44,286 nt of DNA from Promethearchaeota archaeon (GCA_016839635.1 JAEOTV010000137.1:1-44286), one strand, 5' to 3'. Shown: positions 25,924 through 35,207, numbered from the stretch's first letter. A program made the numbers and translations. Notes: a model not told the origin generated them from the sequence alone.

Positions 25924-26091
25924 ATGATAGAAACTTCATCTACTGATCCAGAAATTTTAAGAATGGAGGAAAATATTGCCAAAATCTTAGATCGAGCAGT
26001 TAAACTCTTTAGAAGAACCAATCTTGAGGAACTCGCAGATAAATGGGATAGGATATTAAAGACTTACAATTCAAAAAAAAACAACCATTAA
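25924..26091 (+). CDS. Possible small helical protein, 55 residues
   Basis: An ATG-to-TAA frame of 56 codons sits in the space between the divergent GTPase promoter region and the convergent DNA methylase gene. The product is charged and looks helical (ENIAKILDRAVKLFRRTN), with coding-like base use and no low-complexity bias. No clear ribosome site is seen, but leaderless translation is common in archaea. It ends 12 bases before the convergent stop. Unknown function; it could be chance. Confidence 0.45.
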   Translation: MIETSSTDPEILRMEENIAKILDRAVKLFRRTNLEELADKWDRILKTYNSKKNNH

Positions 26092-26103
26092 AATAGTCAA
26101 AAG

Positions 26104-28017
26104 TTAATTATTTAGAGTATTCATGTAGTTCACTATATGATTCTGATTATTTTCTGAAATCTGATACAAATCAAAAACTAATAAATCAATGGTTTCTTGG
26201 AGATGTTCCAATTCATCAAAGTTCTCTAAAATCTGTTTAACTTTCTCTATTAATTTTTTAGCATTTTCTTTTTCTTTATTAGATCTAGGAACCTTAATTG
26301 GAAAATCTTTTATTTTCTCTATTAAAATTCTTGGAAATAATTTTTTATAGGTTCCAAACGATTTAATGAAGAAATATGAGAAAAGCACTGAATTAAGTAG
26401 TCCTAATAGATAAAAATTATTAAATTCGGGAATAGGAGACTTTTTAATACTTAAATTGTAAAAAGACTGAGACGTTAATGATAAATTTTTATCGTATGTA
26501 GCACATATTTTACTATTTTGGCTTAATTGTCTTATTATTATGCGATCCTCATAAAGACTAAACTCTTTATAATTTATTCCTGCTTTAGAAGTGTCAATAT
26601 ATTTATATTGAGTTATTTGATACCGTTTTATAGAAAATAGAAATAATTGGAAATTTTCCTTTATCGCATTTGATGGAATTGCATCATAAATTATGTTTTC
26701 ACTATTTTCCCCATTTAAAATTGAGTTACATGTATCACATTTTAATTTCTTTTGAGGAATTGGTAAATATTTACCACATTTTTTACAAAATATTATCTTT
26801 CCTGTTTTAGATAGTTCGACTCCTCTACTTAATACTAATTTCACATTATATCTATCGGATAAATCCTTTAATTTAGGAAATTCTCTGTTTAATTGCTCAA
26901 GAATTGAAATATCAGATTCATTCAAATGGATTAAAAATTTATAATTCCATTTTTCTATTGTTTGTTGTAAAAGGATTTCTTCATCTTGATTAGACAATTT
27001 TAATTTAATTATGTTATTTCTTCTCTCTGATATATTGTCTTCCTTTTCTAAAATTATAATTATATTTGAAACAACAGGATCACTGAATTTTGGCCCTGTA
27101 TGATAAATTTCTTTAATTTTTGTTTTATTATATATATATTTCCTAAGAATTGAACGATTTGAAAGAGCTAAAAGTGAATCTGGAACGATATAACCCAACA
27201 TACCCCCATTTTTTAAAATCCTAATTCCGAGCTCCATAAAAAATTGAAAATAATCATATTGACCGTCATGAGTCTCAAATTTAGACATTTCAATAATTTG
27301 TCTTTGTTCTAAGGGAATATCTCTTATAAATAAATATGGGGGGTTTCCTACCACATAATCATACTTTTTTTTGCTGTGTAAGCTTAATGCGTTAGAGTTT
27401 TTTATATTGAACCATGGTAAATGATAATTTGGCTCAAATGATAATATCAATTTAAAAATTTTGAATATAGTAAATTGAATATTAATTTGACATAAAATAC
27501 AAGCAATTGGATTAATGTCAATACCAAAAATATTCATTTTAACTGTTGAAATGATGGTTTTAGCTTCTTTCACTGTTAAATCAGAGATTTTTTCTCGGTT
27601 ATAATTTTTAAGACATCTTTTAATCAAAACTCTAATTGCTTGTATAATAAAACTTCCAGAACCGCAACTGATATCTGTTATTTTTTTTGTTTCAATTTGA
27701 TTAAGAGATTTATAATCAATTGCATCTAAGATATATTTAACTACCGAAAGAGGAGTATAAAATTCACCAAGTTTTTTTTTCTCTTTATGCTTTCTTGTTT
27801 TTTCATATATATTACTAAATATATCAAAATTGAAATTAGATAAATCAGAGGAGATATTATTCTTTATGGCGTTATTGGCATTATTAAACGAATCAAGATT
27901 TTCAATAATGCTATTCAAGATAAAATTGCTATCATGATTATTTAAACCAACTTTATAGAATTGCTTTAAATTTCTAATGATATTTTCTTTTTCCAGATAA
28001 TCAATAAAATCTTGCAT
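26104..28017 (-). CDS. N6-adenine DNA methylase with TaqI-like specificity region
   Basis: A 637-residue protein of the HsdM/Eco57I-like type. It has GEFYTPLSVVKYI at 84-96, the AdoMet motif DISCGSGSF at 115-123, and the catalytic NPPY at 225-228. After residue 380 there is a target-recognition-like part with a four-Cys zinc ribbon (CKKCGKYLP…CDTC) and the ILIEKIKDFPI segment common in TaqI-type C-termini. No nuclease motif is seen at the N-terminus, unlike complete type IIG enzymes. It may be a modification-only protein, or depend on a partner outside the window. Confidence 0.82.
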   Translation of the reverse strand: MQDFIDYLEKENIIRNLKQFYKVGLNNHDSNFILNSIIENLDSFNNANNAIKNNISSDLSNFNFDIFSNIYEKTRKHKEKKKLGEFYTPLSVVKYILDAIDYKSLNQIETKKITDISCGSGSFIIQAIRVLIKRCLKNYNREKISDLTVKEAKTIISTVKMNIFGIDINPIACILCQINIQFTIFKIFKLILSFEPNYHLPWFNIKNSNALSLHSKKKYDYVVGNPPYLFIRDIPLEQRQIIEMSKFETHDGQYDYFQFFMELGIRILKNGGMLGYIVPDSLLALSNRSILRKYIYNKTKIKEIYHTGPKFSDPVVSNIIIILEKEDNISERRNNIIKLKLSNQDEEILLQQTIEKWNYKFLIHLNESDISILEQLNREFPKLKDLSDRYNVKLVLSRGVELSKTGKIIFCKKCGKYLPIPQKKLKCDTCNSILNGENSENIIYDAIPSNAIKENFQLFLFSIKRYQITQYKYIDTSKAGINYKEFSLYEDRIIIRQLSQNSKICATYDKNLSLTSQSFYNLSIKKSPIPEFNNFYLLGLLNSVLFSYFFIKSFGTYKKLFPRILIEKIKDFPIKVPRSNKEKENAKKLIEKVKQILENFDELEHLQETIDLLVFDLYQISENNQNHIVNYMNTLNN

Positions 28018-28233
28018 ACAGAATTGAAACTTAAGACCCTTTTTTTTAAACTTAAATTATAAGAATATATCTTTTTTATTATTTGTATTTTAATAGTAGC
28101 AATTAAATATTGAGAGAATGTTATAAAATTGAAGAAAATACAAACTGAGAACCAAGATTTTAAAATATATCAAATTTAAATAATATTGAACTATATGTTT
28201 TTTGTCTGAGTAAAAGGAATTCATAGATGAATT

Positions 28234-29337
28234 ATGATAATCGACATATTTCTGATCATAGTCTCAATAATCATTTCTTTGATCGGGCTTTCTTTCCTTT
28301 ATTTCAATCGTGAGAATTTCGGTAGTAAACTAAATATCTTGTTAAATGGCTCGATATATATATTTCTGGGAATCATTTTTTTCACGTTTTTCTTTTTATC
28401 CACAGAGGAGGCTTTCTTTACTGAAGATCAAGCACTTGTATTATGGTATCTCTCAATATTTTTTTGGGTTTTTTCATTAAGTATGTTGAGTCTTATTCAA
28501 AGGTATGTAATTATTTTCGAAAAGAGGGCTGTTTTATCAATGCTCCTTTATTCGCTATTTATTGGGATAATTTTAGGATTATTTTTCCTACCTGATTCAT
28601 TTACAATTAGTTTAAATGACGGATTCTATAGTTTTAATTTCCAGAATTTGTTACTTCTATATTTTATTTTGAGTTATAGTTCAATTATAGTTGGAGTATT
28701 GTGCTATAATCTTATGAAATATTATTCCCACATTCGAGATAATCAATCAAAAAAAATGTTAAGTATTCTTACATTTGAATTTTGTCTTATCATTATCTTA
28801 TATTCCATTTATATCATTTCGCAAAACATCTTAATTAGGTATTTTTATGCTACTTTATATTTGATCGGTGCTGTTTTTGTTTCCTATTATTTAATTAAAA
28901 AACCTTTCCTATTCATTGAATTAACTAATAAGATTTATGATTTTATCATTTTCCATAAAAGTGGAATTCTTCTTTTTTCATATAATTTCGAAACTGGAAA
29001 AGAGACTGATGAATCTCTCTTAAAAGGGTCTATACTAATAGGAATTAATCACATTCTTTCAAATTTTATTGACAAGAAAGATCAATTAGGACTCATTAAA
29101 ATGAAGAATAGAGATATTATATTTGAATACGATAATAATCATGGTTATGCTTTATTGTTAACTACTAATCATAAAAATTCTTTTATTGATAAAGCCGTGA
29201 GCAAATTTATGAAGAAATTTACAAGTCTAAATAAAGAAATATTGAAGAATCTGACGGGGCTAATTGATGTCTCAGAATTCAGAAATGCAAAGGATATAAT
29301 TTTAGAATTTTTTGAACCTTTTACAATAAAGGGGTAA
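28234..29337 (+). CDS. 7-TM membrane protein with C-terminal longin/roadblock-like domain (first of tandem pair)
   Basis: Residues 1 to about 222 hold seven hydrophobic segments, like the N-terminal 7-TM sensors of histidine kinases. The last ~140 residues are soluble and begin LTNKIYDFIIFHKSGILLFSY. The pattern of an opening strand with HKSG, an amphipathic helix (GSILIGINHILSNFI), paired strands and a final helix resembles longin/roadblock domains that bind small GTPases. No kinase or DNA-binding motif is present. A paralogue of the same architecture follows at 29539, similar mainly in the C-terminal domain. The longin/roadblock call is inferred from pattern only. Confidence 0.7.
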   Translation: MIIDIFLIIVSIIISLIGLSFLYFNRENFGSKLNILLNGSIYIFLGIIFFTFFFLSTEEAFFTEDQALVLWYLSIFFWVFSLSMLSLIQRYVIIFEKRAVLSMLLYSLFIGIILGLFFLPDSFTISLNDGFYSFNFQNLLLLYFILSYSSIIVGVLCYNLMKYYSHIRDNQSKKMLSILTFEFCLIIILYSIYIISQNILIRYFYATLYLIGAVFVSYYLIKKPFLFIELTNKIYDFIIFHKSGILLFSYNFETGKETDESLLKGSILIGINHILSNFIDKKDQLGLIKMKNRDIIFEYDNNHGYALLLTTNHKNSFIDKAVSKFMKKFTSLNKEILKNLTGLIDVSEFRNAKDIILEFFEPFTIKG

Positions 29338-29477
29338 TTAAATTAGAAATATAGCTCCTTGAGAAAAAAAAAATCCATATTTTTTTTTCAAAATGATATA
29401 AGATTTTATCAACAATAAAATAAAATTATATTTATGACTGTGTCTTCTATAATCAATAATATACACGAAATTAACAT

Positions 29478-29488
29478 AATATTTATAG
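29478..29488 (+). promoter_or_regulatory. Possible TATA box for the second 7-TM gene
   Basis: AATATTTATAG lies about 55 bases before the ATG at 29539 and suggests that the second copy has its own promoter and is not only read through from the first gene. Confidence 0.3.
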
Positions 29489-29538
29489 AAATCACATTAT
29501 ATTACAAGGTAAATAATTTTTATTTGTGAATTGACTAA

Positions 29539-30681
29539 ATGTCCCTCGTATGCTTGGTAATAATAATTATTGGATTTACCATAACTTTCTGTATTGGTTT
29601 ATATACCTTGATTTTCATTTGTAAAAATCATGATAAATATGGTACAAGATTTATAGCAATTTTAAATTTCTTAGCGATTTTCAATGCTGTTATAATCTAT
29701 TCTACTCTATATATGTTGTCGGTTTTAATATTATTTTCTGAAACCATTAACATCATATTATGGAAACTTTGTTTAATAACGGGTCTTATCTCGTTATTTA
29801 TTACGTCTTTAATCTATACATTTTTGAAAGAGTTTAAAAGAATTCCATATTTTCCCTTTTTAGTCTTTACTACGCTTTCTGGTTTATTAATAGGGTCATT
29901 CTTTTCACCAAATTCAGTTCAGATTTCCATCAACTCTCTAGATTCTCCCCCATTTTTGGTTACTGATATTTCAATAATTAATTACACTTTTAATTTTATA
30001 GCTGGATTGATTATAACAATATTTCAATTATCCTCTGTGTTTTTTTATTTCTTACTTTCCTATAAAATATATAATAGAACACGGAATAAAGAACCGGTTA
30101 AAGGATTAATAGTTAATACATTTATCTTTTTTGTCCCTATCTTAATGTATATCTTATATATTATTTTTCAAATCACAGTTTTTAGGGAATTACATATTCT
30201 TTCCTTGTGGATTAATATCTTGTCGATATGTTATATGTTAGTGAGAAAACCCGAAATGTTTTCCGAATTAACAAATAAAATTTATTATATCAATATTTAC
30301 CATAAATCTGGTATTTTACTATATTCCTATCAATTTGGAGCTGAAAGTAATCAAGTCGATTCAACCATCTGGGGAAATATTCTAATAGGAATCAACCATA
30401 TTCTCTCTGAATTTGTAGATCCAAAGGATCAAATCGAAGTTCTCCAAACTGATAACTCAGAGATTATAGTTAATTATGATAATCTTGGATTTGCCGTGGT
30501 GCTTATCACTAATCGTAAAAGTATTATTTTGAAAAGATTAATGGATAAATTTGCGAAAGATTTTAAAGAAAGATATCAAAATGAATTAACTGAAATCCAA
30601 GATCTTAATAGGATAATCAATATTTCTGAATTCAAAGAAACCAAAGATATTATTGAAAGCAATTTCCAGATGTACTTATAA
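29539..30681 (+). CDS. 7-TM membrane protein with C-terminal longin/roadblock-like domain (second of tandem pair)
   Basis: A 380-residue paralogue of the preceding protein. It has about seven membrane segments in residues 1-235, then a soluble tail starting ELTNKIYYINIYHKSGILLYSY, with GNILIGINHILSEFVDPKDQIEVLQ matching the neighbour position by position, and a shared ISEFKETKDII ending. The membrane half is much less conserved than the tail. That suggests a shared intracellular partner (a GTPase of the Roadblock/Ras type is one candidate) and different signals or membrane locations. Function unknown. Confidence 0.7.
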   Translation: MSLVCLVIIIIGFTITFCIGLYTLIFICKNHDKYGTRFIAILNFLAIFNAVIIYSTLYMLSVLILFSETINIILWKLCLITGLISLFITSLIYTFLKEFKRIPYFPFLVFTTLSGLLIGSFFSPNSVQISINSLDSPPFLVTDISIINYTFNFIAGLIITIFQLSSVFFYFLLSYKIYNRTRNKEPVKGLIVNTFIFFVPILMYILYIIFQITVFRELHILSLWINILSICYMLVRKPEMFSELTNKIYYINIYHKSGILLYSYQFGAESNQVDSTIWGNILIGINHILSEFVDPKDQIEVLQTDNSEIIVNYDNLGFAVVLITNRKSIILKRLMDKFAKDFKERYQNELTEIQDLNRIINISEFKETKDIIESNFQMYL

Positions 30682-30787
30682 AATACTTTCAGATTAAAAT
30701 TGGTCTCCAGAAGTTATTAATTTTTTATAACGATAAATAAAATAATAACTAAAATCAATAATTGAAAAAATATGGTGTAAAAACGGC

Positions 30788-31342
30788 TTGTCTATAAAAT
30801 TCTGTCCGAAATGTGGAAATGAATTAGAACCAAATGCAACTTTTTGTCCTTTTTGTGGAACGGATTTAGGGGTAAAAGAGGAAGTAGTTAAAACTAGATC
30901 AGATACCGTAGAATATGCTGGTTTTGGAAGTAGATTAGTTGCGCTCATTATTGATAGCATCATTATCAGTATAATTGGGTCCTCACTTTCATTTATAATC
31001 TTTATTTCATGGATACCGTTCAATATATTCGATCCACTAGGTGGATGGTGGGCAATCAACTTTCCTTGGAACTGGATGCTTGGATTTTTATATTACTGGG
31101 GTTTGGAGGCTGGTAAAAATGGCCAAACTGTAGGGAAAATGGCAATGAAAATTAGAACTGTAGATGAGAAGACATTAGATGAAGCAACTGCAAAGAATTA
31201 CGCTATCAACAACATTTTTAAAAGTTCTCCTTTTCTAATATTCGATTTTCTCATTGGGATTATCAAAAATTCGGGAGATTCTACGCGAAGGATAAGAGTT
31301 ATGCAGAATATTTCAGAGACAGTAGTAATTACTGCAAAATAA
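30788..31342 (+). CDS. Zinc-ribbon and RDD-family membrane protein
   Basis: The N-terminus has a double-CxxC zinc ribbon, FCPKCGNELEPNATFCPFCG. An RDD domain follows: YAGFGSRLVALIIDSII at the first membrane segment, a second segment around LGFLYYWGLEAGKNGQTVGKMAMKIRTV, and a third near the end. The RDD name comes from Arg-Asp-Asp residues; here the first position is SRLVALIID. At 184 residues the size is normal. The start is a TTG at 30788, since no ATG precedes the zinc ribbon. RDD proteins are membrane proteins of poorly known, possibly transport, function. Confidence 0.8.
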   Translation: MSIKFCPKCGNELEPNATFCPFCGTDLGVKEEVVKTRSDTVEYAGFGSRLVALIIDSIIISIIGSSLSFIIFISWIPFNIFDPLGGWWAINFPWNWMLGFLYYWGLEAGKNGQTVGKMAMKIRTVDEKTLDEATAKNYAINNIFKSSPFLIFDFLIGIIKNSGDSTRRIRVMQNISETVVITAK

Positions 31343-31403
31343 ATATAGTCAAAAATTTTTAACATTCTTTTTTTATTTTATAGAAATTCTTTATTATCTA
31401 AAC

Positions 31404-31413
31404 ATTTATAAAG
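31404..31413 (+). promoter_or_regulatory. Possible TATA box before a small gene
   Basis: ATTTATAAAG about 70 bases before the ATG at 31475, with a GAGATGAT ribosome-site-like sequence closer to the start. The two together support expression of the small downstream gene. Confidence 0.4.
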
Positions 31414-31474
31414 CTAAGTTGGTATGAATATCCTCAGAGAATAGTTTTTTCCCTAAAGCGAGATGATTATATAA

Positions 31475-31681
31475 ATGGAACAAATAGAATATCAAGATTA
31501 TGAATGGGCTCATGATTGGAGAGTTATTGTAGATATATTTAATACTATAGATAAATTAAAATCTATGTTTAAGAAGCTAGATGTTCCCTATTTGAGAGAA
31601 ATCCAGCAAAAAATGCTAATTCTTAATCTCGAAAAATATGCTTGGTCTTTACAAAATTATATTATTGATAAATATTCTTAA
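31475..31681 (+). CDS. Small helical protein of unknown function
   Basis: A 68-residue protein rich in Trp, Tyr and Leu (HDWRVIVDIFNTIDKLKSMF) that looks all-helical and soluble. A GAGATGAT sequence about 6-13 bases before the ATG and a TATA-like box further up make expression plausible. No family is recognised. It converges with the VTT-type gene, whose stop is 36 bases away. Confidence 0.6.
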   Translation: MEQIEYQDYEWAHDWRVIVDIFNTIDKLKSMFKKLDVPYLREIQQKMLILNLEKYAWSLQNYIIDKYS

Positions 31682-31716
31682 TCTTGGATATATATTTCTA
31701 GTGTAATCCATAGAGA

Positions 31717-32445
31717 TTATACCTGATTTTCTTCATTAGATAAATTTCTTTTTCTTATCTTGTTAAGTAAATCCACAATATTTACCTTTAGCATGATATA
31801 AACAGTAATAACAGTGAAATACAAGGTGGTTATGCTTAATATCCAATTTTCAGCTCCCAAGAAAATACAAATATTAAACAGATTATAAGCAAAAATAAGC
31901 ATTAATCCAAGTTTTCCAAGCCATACCCAAAAAATTGTCTTTTTCATATCGTATTTTATCAATCCTAATGGTATTGTAATCATATCATCATTTAAAGGAG
32001 TGAGCCCGAAAAGAAATATTAGAAATGGGGCAAGTTTTGGATGTTCCACTAAATATTGCTGATATTTATTTAAGTTCGCTTTCCTTTCAATTGAAATTAA
32101 TTCAGCAGCGCCCCTACCAACAAAGTACCCTCCCATCTCACCTACCAAGCATCCTAACGATGCTGTAAATCCCACTAAGAGAGGAATAAAAATATTCATT
32201 TGTCGAAATGGTTCAGAACTAAAACACACTACAAATGTATATGGAGTGGGAACAGGAAGTAAGTTTCCAATCAAGCACACCCAAAAAGTAATTAGAAGAC
32301 CAAACCCTAAATCCTGAAATTGAGGATATAATGAGATATTTTCAATGAATGCTCTATGAGATTCATTTAATAAAAGATCTATAGCAATAATGGTTAAATT
32401 TATAAGCAAAATAATGAAAACAATGTCAATCTTTTTAACTTTCAA
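31717..32445 (-). CDS. VTT/DedA-like (SNARE-associated) membrane protein
   Basis: A 242-residue protein with about five to six membrane segments. The central part carries the VTT pattern: a Gly-rich GEMGGYFVGRGAAELI re-entrant-type segment, then LFGLTPLNDDMITIPLGLIKYDMKKTIFW. In the DedA/Tvp38/VMP1 superfamily these motifs belong to phospholipid scramblases or transporters. The conserved TPLNDD in place of the bacterial RF(I/V)P motif places it with Tvp38/archaeal members. The start is a TTG at 32445 with AAGGAA upstream. Substrate not determinable. Confidence 0.7.
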   Translation of the reverse strand: MKVKKIDIVFIILLINLTIIAIDLLLNESHRAFIENISLYPQFQDLGFGLLITFWVCLIGNLLPVPTPYTFVVCFSSEPFRQMNIFIPLLVGFTASLGCLVGEMGGYFVGRGAAELISIERKANLNKYQQYLVEHPKLAPFLIFLFGLTPLNDDMITIPLGLIKYDMKKTIFWVWLGKLGLMLIFAYNLFNICIFLGAENWILSITTLYFTVITVYIMLKVNIVDLLNKIRKRNLSNEENQV

Positions 32446-32527
32446 TTTAATTTCCTTGCTCTGTATAATAAATAAGGTAAAGTGTTTAGAATTATAAAAC
32501 TATTGGATTAAGAACATTTAAAGGTGC

Positions 32528-32671
32528 TTATAGACTTATAAGAATAATACTTAAGATTACACTTAAAAAAATAATTGCTACAATTATGATCCCAATTATT
32601 TTTCTTTTCTTGTACCTTTTTCTTATTGATGCCCTGAGATGTGAAGTAGGGTTACGTCGAACATGAGACAT
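32528..32671 (-). CDS. 47-residue single-TM protein with basic N-terminus
   Basis: An ATG-to-TAA frame of 48 codons. The first 25 residues are strongly basic (SIRKRYKKRK), and the rest is one hydrophobic helix (IIGIIIVAIIFLSVILS) reaching almost to the end. It begins 33 bases after the stop of the gelsolin-like gene on the same strand, so co-transcription is likely. The layout predicts a positively charged cytoplasmic face that could hold an acidic partner at the membrane. No family recognised. Confidence 0.65.
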   Translation of the reverse strand: MSHVRRNPTSHLRASIRKRYKKRKIIGIIIVAIIFLSVILSIILISL

Positions 32672-32704
32672 TTTACTATCTTTTAAAGAAGATTACTATT
32701 AAAA

Positions 32705-33409
32705 TTAATTATTATCTTCATTTTCTTTCTTTTTTTTCTTATCAGTTTTTTGTAAAAGTTCAATTAATACCACATTATTGAATGAAAAAAGCATTCTGGG
32801 AACATATTCTTCGGCTAAATAAGGACCATCTTCTATCTCTTCTTTTAAGGGAAAAAGTTTTTTCTCTTTTATAACTGACCCTAAGTAATTTCTATCATAT
32901 TCTTTGTATCCATATACTTTTTTATTTACTACAACTATTTTTCTTTCATAACCTTCAGGTACGTCAGCTTTTTCAAGGAGCAATAAAATTTTTTCTTTTG
33001 ATAGTGCTTCAAGTAAAGCCAAATCTTGTTCTGTTCCCTCATAAGTAGGTCCATTTTGTGCTTCTACATACTCCGGTTCTTTTTCGATACCTGCTGTTAT
33101 TTTGAAACCTAAGGTTTCATTACCCTCGTCGACAGCACCTATTTTAAAACCAATCCCATACCTATCTCTAACACTTGGTGCTAACTTAGCAGCAATAAAT
33201 TTCATCCTTGTCGTAGTATTACTCCCATGCCAAATCCACACTCTATAACGAGAAGGATCAACGAAAAGTAGAACAAAATCTGGATCTAAAAGTTCATGTA
33301 TTTGAACATCATCTGCTAATTCTAATTCTTGGAATTCATTCAGTTGATCATTATATTGAAAAACAGTAATTTTCTCTTTTTCTTTTTCTGGAAATTTATC
33401 ATCTGCCAT
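32705..33409 (-). CDS. Gelsolin-like domain protein
   Basis: A 234-residue protein. The segment DPDFVLLFVDPSRYRVWIWHGS followed within 15 residues by FIAAKLAPSVRDRYG and then VDEGNE has the strand-loop-helix pattern of gelsolin repeats (a hydrophobic strand, WxG, then the long helix). Asgard gelsolins bind and regulate actin. Only this one repeat is clear; the second half (about 130-234) is charged and ends in a Lys/Glu/Asn-rich tail without a recognisable second repeat. The small basic membrane protein just downstream is a candidate partner. An unrelated Asgard-specific domain is the alternative. Confidence 0.6.
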   Translation of the reverse strand: MADDKFPEKEKEKITVFQYNDQLNEFQELELADDVQIHELLDPDFVLLFVDPSRYRVWIWHGSNTTTRMKFIAAKLAPSVRDRYGIGFKIGAVDEGNETLGFKITAGIEKEPEYVEAQNGPTYEGTEQDLALLEALSKEKILLLLEKADVPEGYERKIVVVNKKVYGYKEYDRNYLGSVIKEKKLFPLKEEIEDGPYLAEEYVPRMLFSFNNVVLIELLQKTDKKKKKENEDNN

Positions 33410-33491
33410 AATCTTAGTGAATCAGTTTTAAATTTATATTACTATATAATTTTACTATTATATTATTATTTTGACTTTTACAAATATCAAA

Positions 33492-33576
33492 TGCGGGAAG
33501 GGAGATTTGAACTCCCGAACTCCTACGAGAATGGGTTCTGAGCCCATCGCCTTTGACCAAACTTGGCAATTCCCGC
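33492..33576 (-). tRNA. tRNA-Leu (anticodon CAG)
   Basis: On the minus strand the 85 bases fold as a class II tRNA. The acceptor stem is GCGGGAA/TTCCCGC with discriminator A, the D arm is present, the anticodon stem ATGGG/CCCAT encloses loop CTCAGAA (anticodon CAG at 33538-33540), a variable arm follows, and the T arm is GGGAG-TTCAAAT-CTCCC. CCA is not encoded and no intron is present. Confidence 0.93.
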
Positions 33577-33684
33577 AAAAAATATTGTAAATTATCTAAA
33601 AAACTTATTTTTATTAATAATAATTATTTAAAATTCCTAAAAATTTTAATGATTACTTAACAATTGGATACTTTTGCGTAAAAA

Positions 33685-34311
33685 ATGCAAGAGCTCTTGA
33701 ATACGATACAAAATCTTAAAGACACAGAAATTAAGGCCCAAATTGATTCTCGTTTGGCTGAATTTCATGTTATTAGGAACCAAGAAAAAGAGGCAATTTT
33801 TAAAGAACTCTGTTTTTGTATCATGACCGCGAACTGTAGTGCTATGAAATGTATGGAGGTGCATGAACATGTTGGTGAAGGATTTCTCACTTTTTCTGAA
33901 ATTGAGCTATCAAATAAATTTAAAGAACTCGGATATAGGTTTCCAAATATACGCACCAGGTTTATTATAGAAGCCCGAGAAAATATTTCTCAGTTAGAAA
34001 ACATCATTAAATCTAGAAGTGATGGAAACAATTTACGTGAATGGATAGTGAAAAATATTAAGGGGATTGGATATAAAGAAGCGAGTCATTTCCTTCGGAA
34101 TATAGGTTATAATGAATATGCAATTGTAGATTTTCATATTGTAGACTTGTTAGTTAAACACAATATCCTAGAGCGACCAAAAACTATGACAAAATCGAAG
34201 TATTTAGAAATTGAAATGATATTGAAAAGTATCGGAACGAAATTGAATTTAAACATGGCAGAGTTAGATCTTTATTTATGGTTTATAGAAACAGGAAAGA
34301 TACTAAAATGA
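33685..34311 (+). CDS. Ogg2-type 8-oxoguanine DNA glycosylase/AP lyase
   Basis: Removes oxidised guanine from DNA and nicks the abasic site. The helix-hairpin-helix with catalytic Lys is KGIGYKEASHFLRNIG (Lys 131), and the catalytic Asp is 18 residues later in AIVDFHI (Asp 149); these agree closely with the archaeal Ogg2 (Methanocaldococcus type) Lys/Asp spacing. At 208 residues the length is right for Ogg2, which lacks the large N-terminal domain of Ogg1. It starts about 110 bases from the tRNA gene on the other strand. Confidence 0.9.
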   Translation: MQELLNTIQNLKDTEIKAQIDSRLAEFHVIRNQEKEAIFKELCFCIMTANCSAMKCMEVHEHVGEGFLTFSEIELSNKFKELGYRFPNIRTRFIIEARENISQLENIIKSRSDGNNLREWIVKNIKGIGYKEASHFLRNIGYNEYAIVDFHIVDLLVKHNILERPKTMTKSKYLEIEMILKSIGTKLNLNMAELDLYLWFIETGKILK

Positions 34312-34395
34312 TGTTAAGTCTAAAATCATGAAGTTATCCTCTGTTTTGAATTACAATTCTTGACCTAATTGAAGATCATCGTTTTATATAGTAGT

Positions 34396-34967
34396 CTAAT
34401 CCTTACTTTTAGGTGGTATTTTATCCTCATTGTCTCTTCTTAATCTTTTACTGTAAATAAAACCTATAATAGATAGCCCACCTCCAATAAATGGACCAAT
34501 GACAGCAAAACTAGGAATGCCCCTTCCCCAAAAGCTCTCTGGAAATTCAAAATTTATTTGAGTATATATAAAATAACCCCACTCTGCACCAACAATAAAG
34601 AAAATTGTCGCTCCAATTAGCACAATGCCAATAGTCAACCAAGACCAAGGTATTTCTCTTTCTCTGTAATTGAGAGGTGAGCTGAACAAAATAATTGTAC
34701 AAATGATTATTAAAATAGTAGTAGTAAACTCCACAATATTCAGACTTGGAATGACATCAATTCCACCAGAAACCCCTCCAAAGGAAACCCCTCTATCACT
34801 ATTACAATAATGATAACCCAAGATATAGCCGCTCATATAATATAGAACAATATATAAATTACCATACTCTTCAAAGGAAACAACTAAAACAGGAGTGAAA
34901 AGGCTAATAGCTGTAATGATACTTCCAATGAAGGATAATATCCAAATTTTTTTTTGATTTTAGGCAA
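34396..34967 (-). CDS. Four-TM membrane protein, frameshifted near its start; paralogue of 35208-35921
   Basis: The intact frame runs from an ATG at 34836 (146 residues), but similarity to the paralogue 600 bases away continues upstream: the same strand reads IWILSFIGSIITAISLFTP, nearly identical to the paralogue. In that frame there is no start, and TAA lies just before. Adding one A to a run of nine A (plus-strand T 34947-34955) connects it to a TTG at 34967. That gives MPKIKKK-IWILSF, which aligns residue for residue with MSEMRNH-IWILPF. The C-terminal zinc ribbon of the paralogue is absent. Either an assembly error or a decaying copy. Confidence 0.65.
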
Positions 34968-35207
34968 TAATTTGATTCTTTTTATATATTGTCAAATACG
35001 ATTAGTTTAAACAACATACAATGCATTTATTGATTTATAGTTATATTATTTTTAAATTAACGCTCTAAGTTAAAATTAAAGATAAACTGTTTTTAAGCTT
35101 TTTTACGTTCAATCTTTTGAACACACACTAGATATTAAATTATATATGGTTTTCTCTCCATTCTTATTGGTTCTTAATATATTAAAAAAACATAAAAAAA
35201 AATTTAA

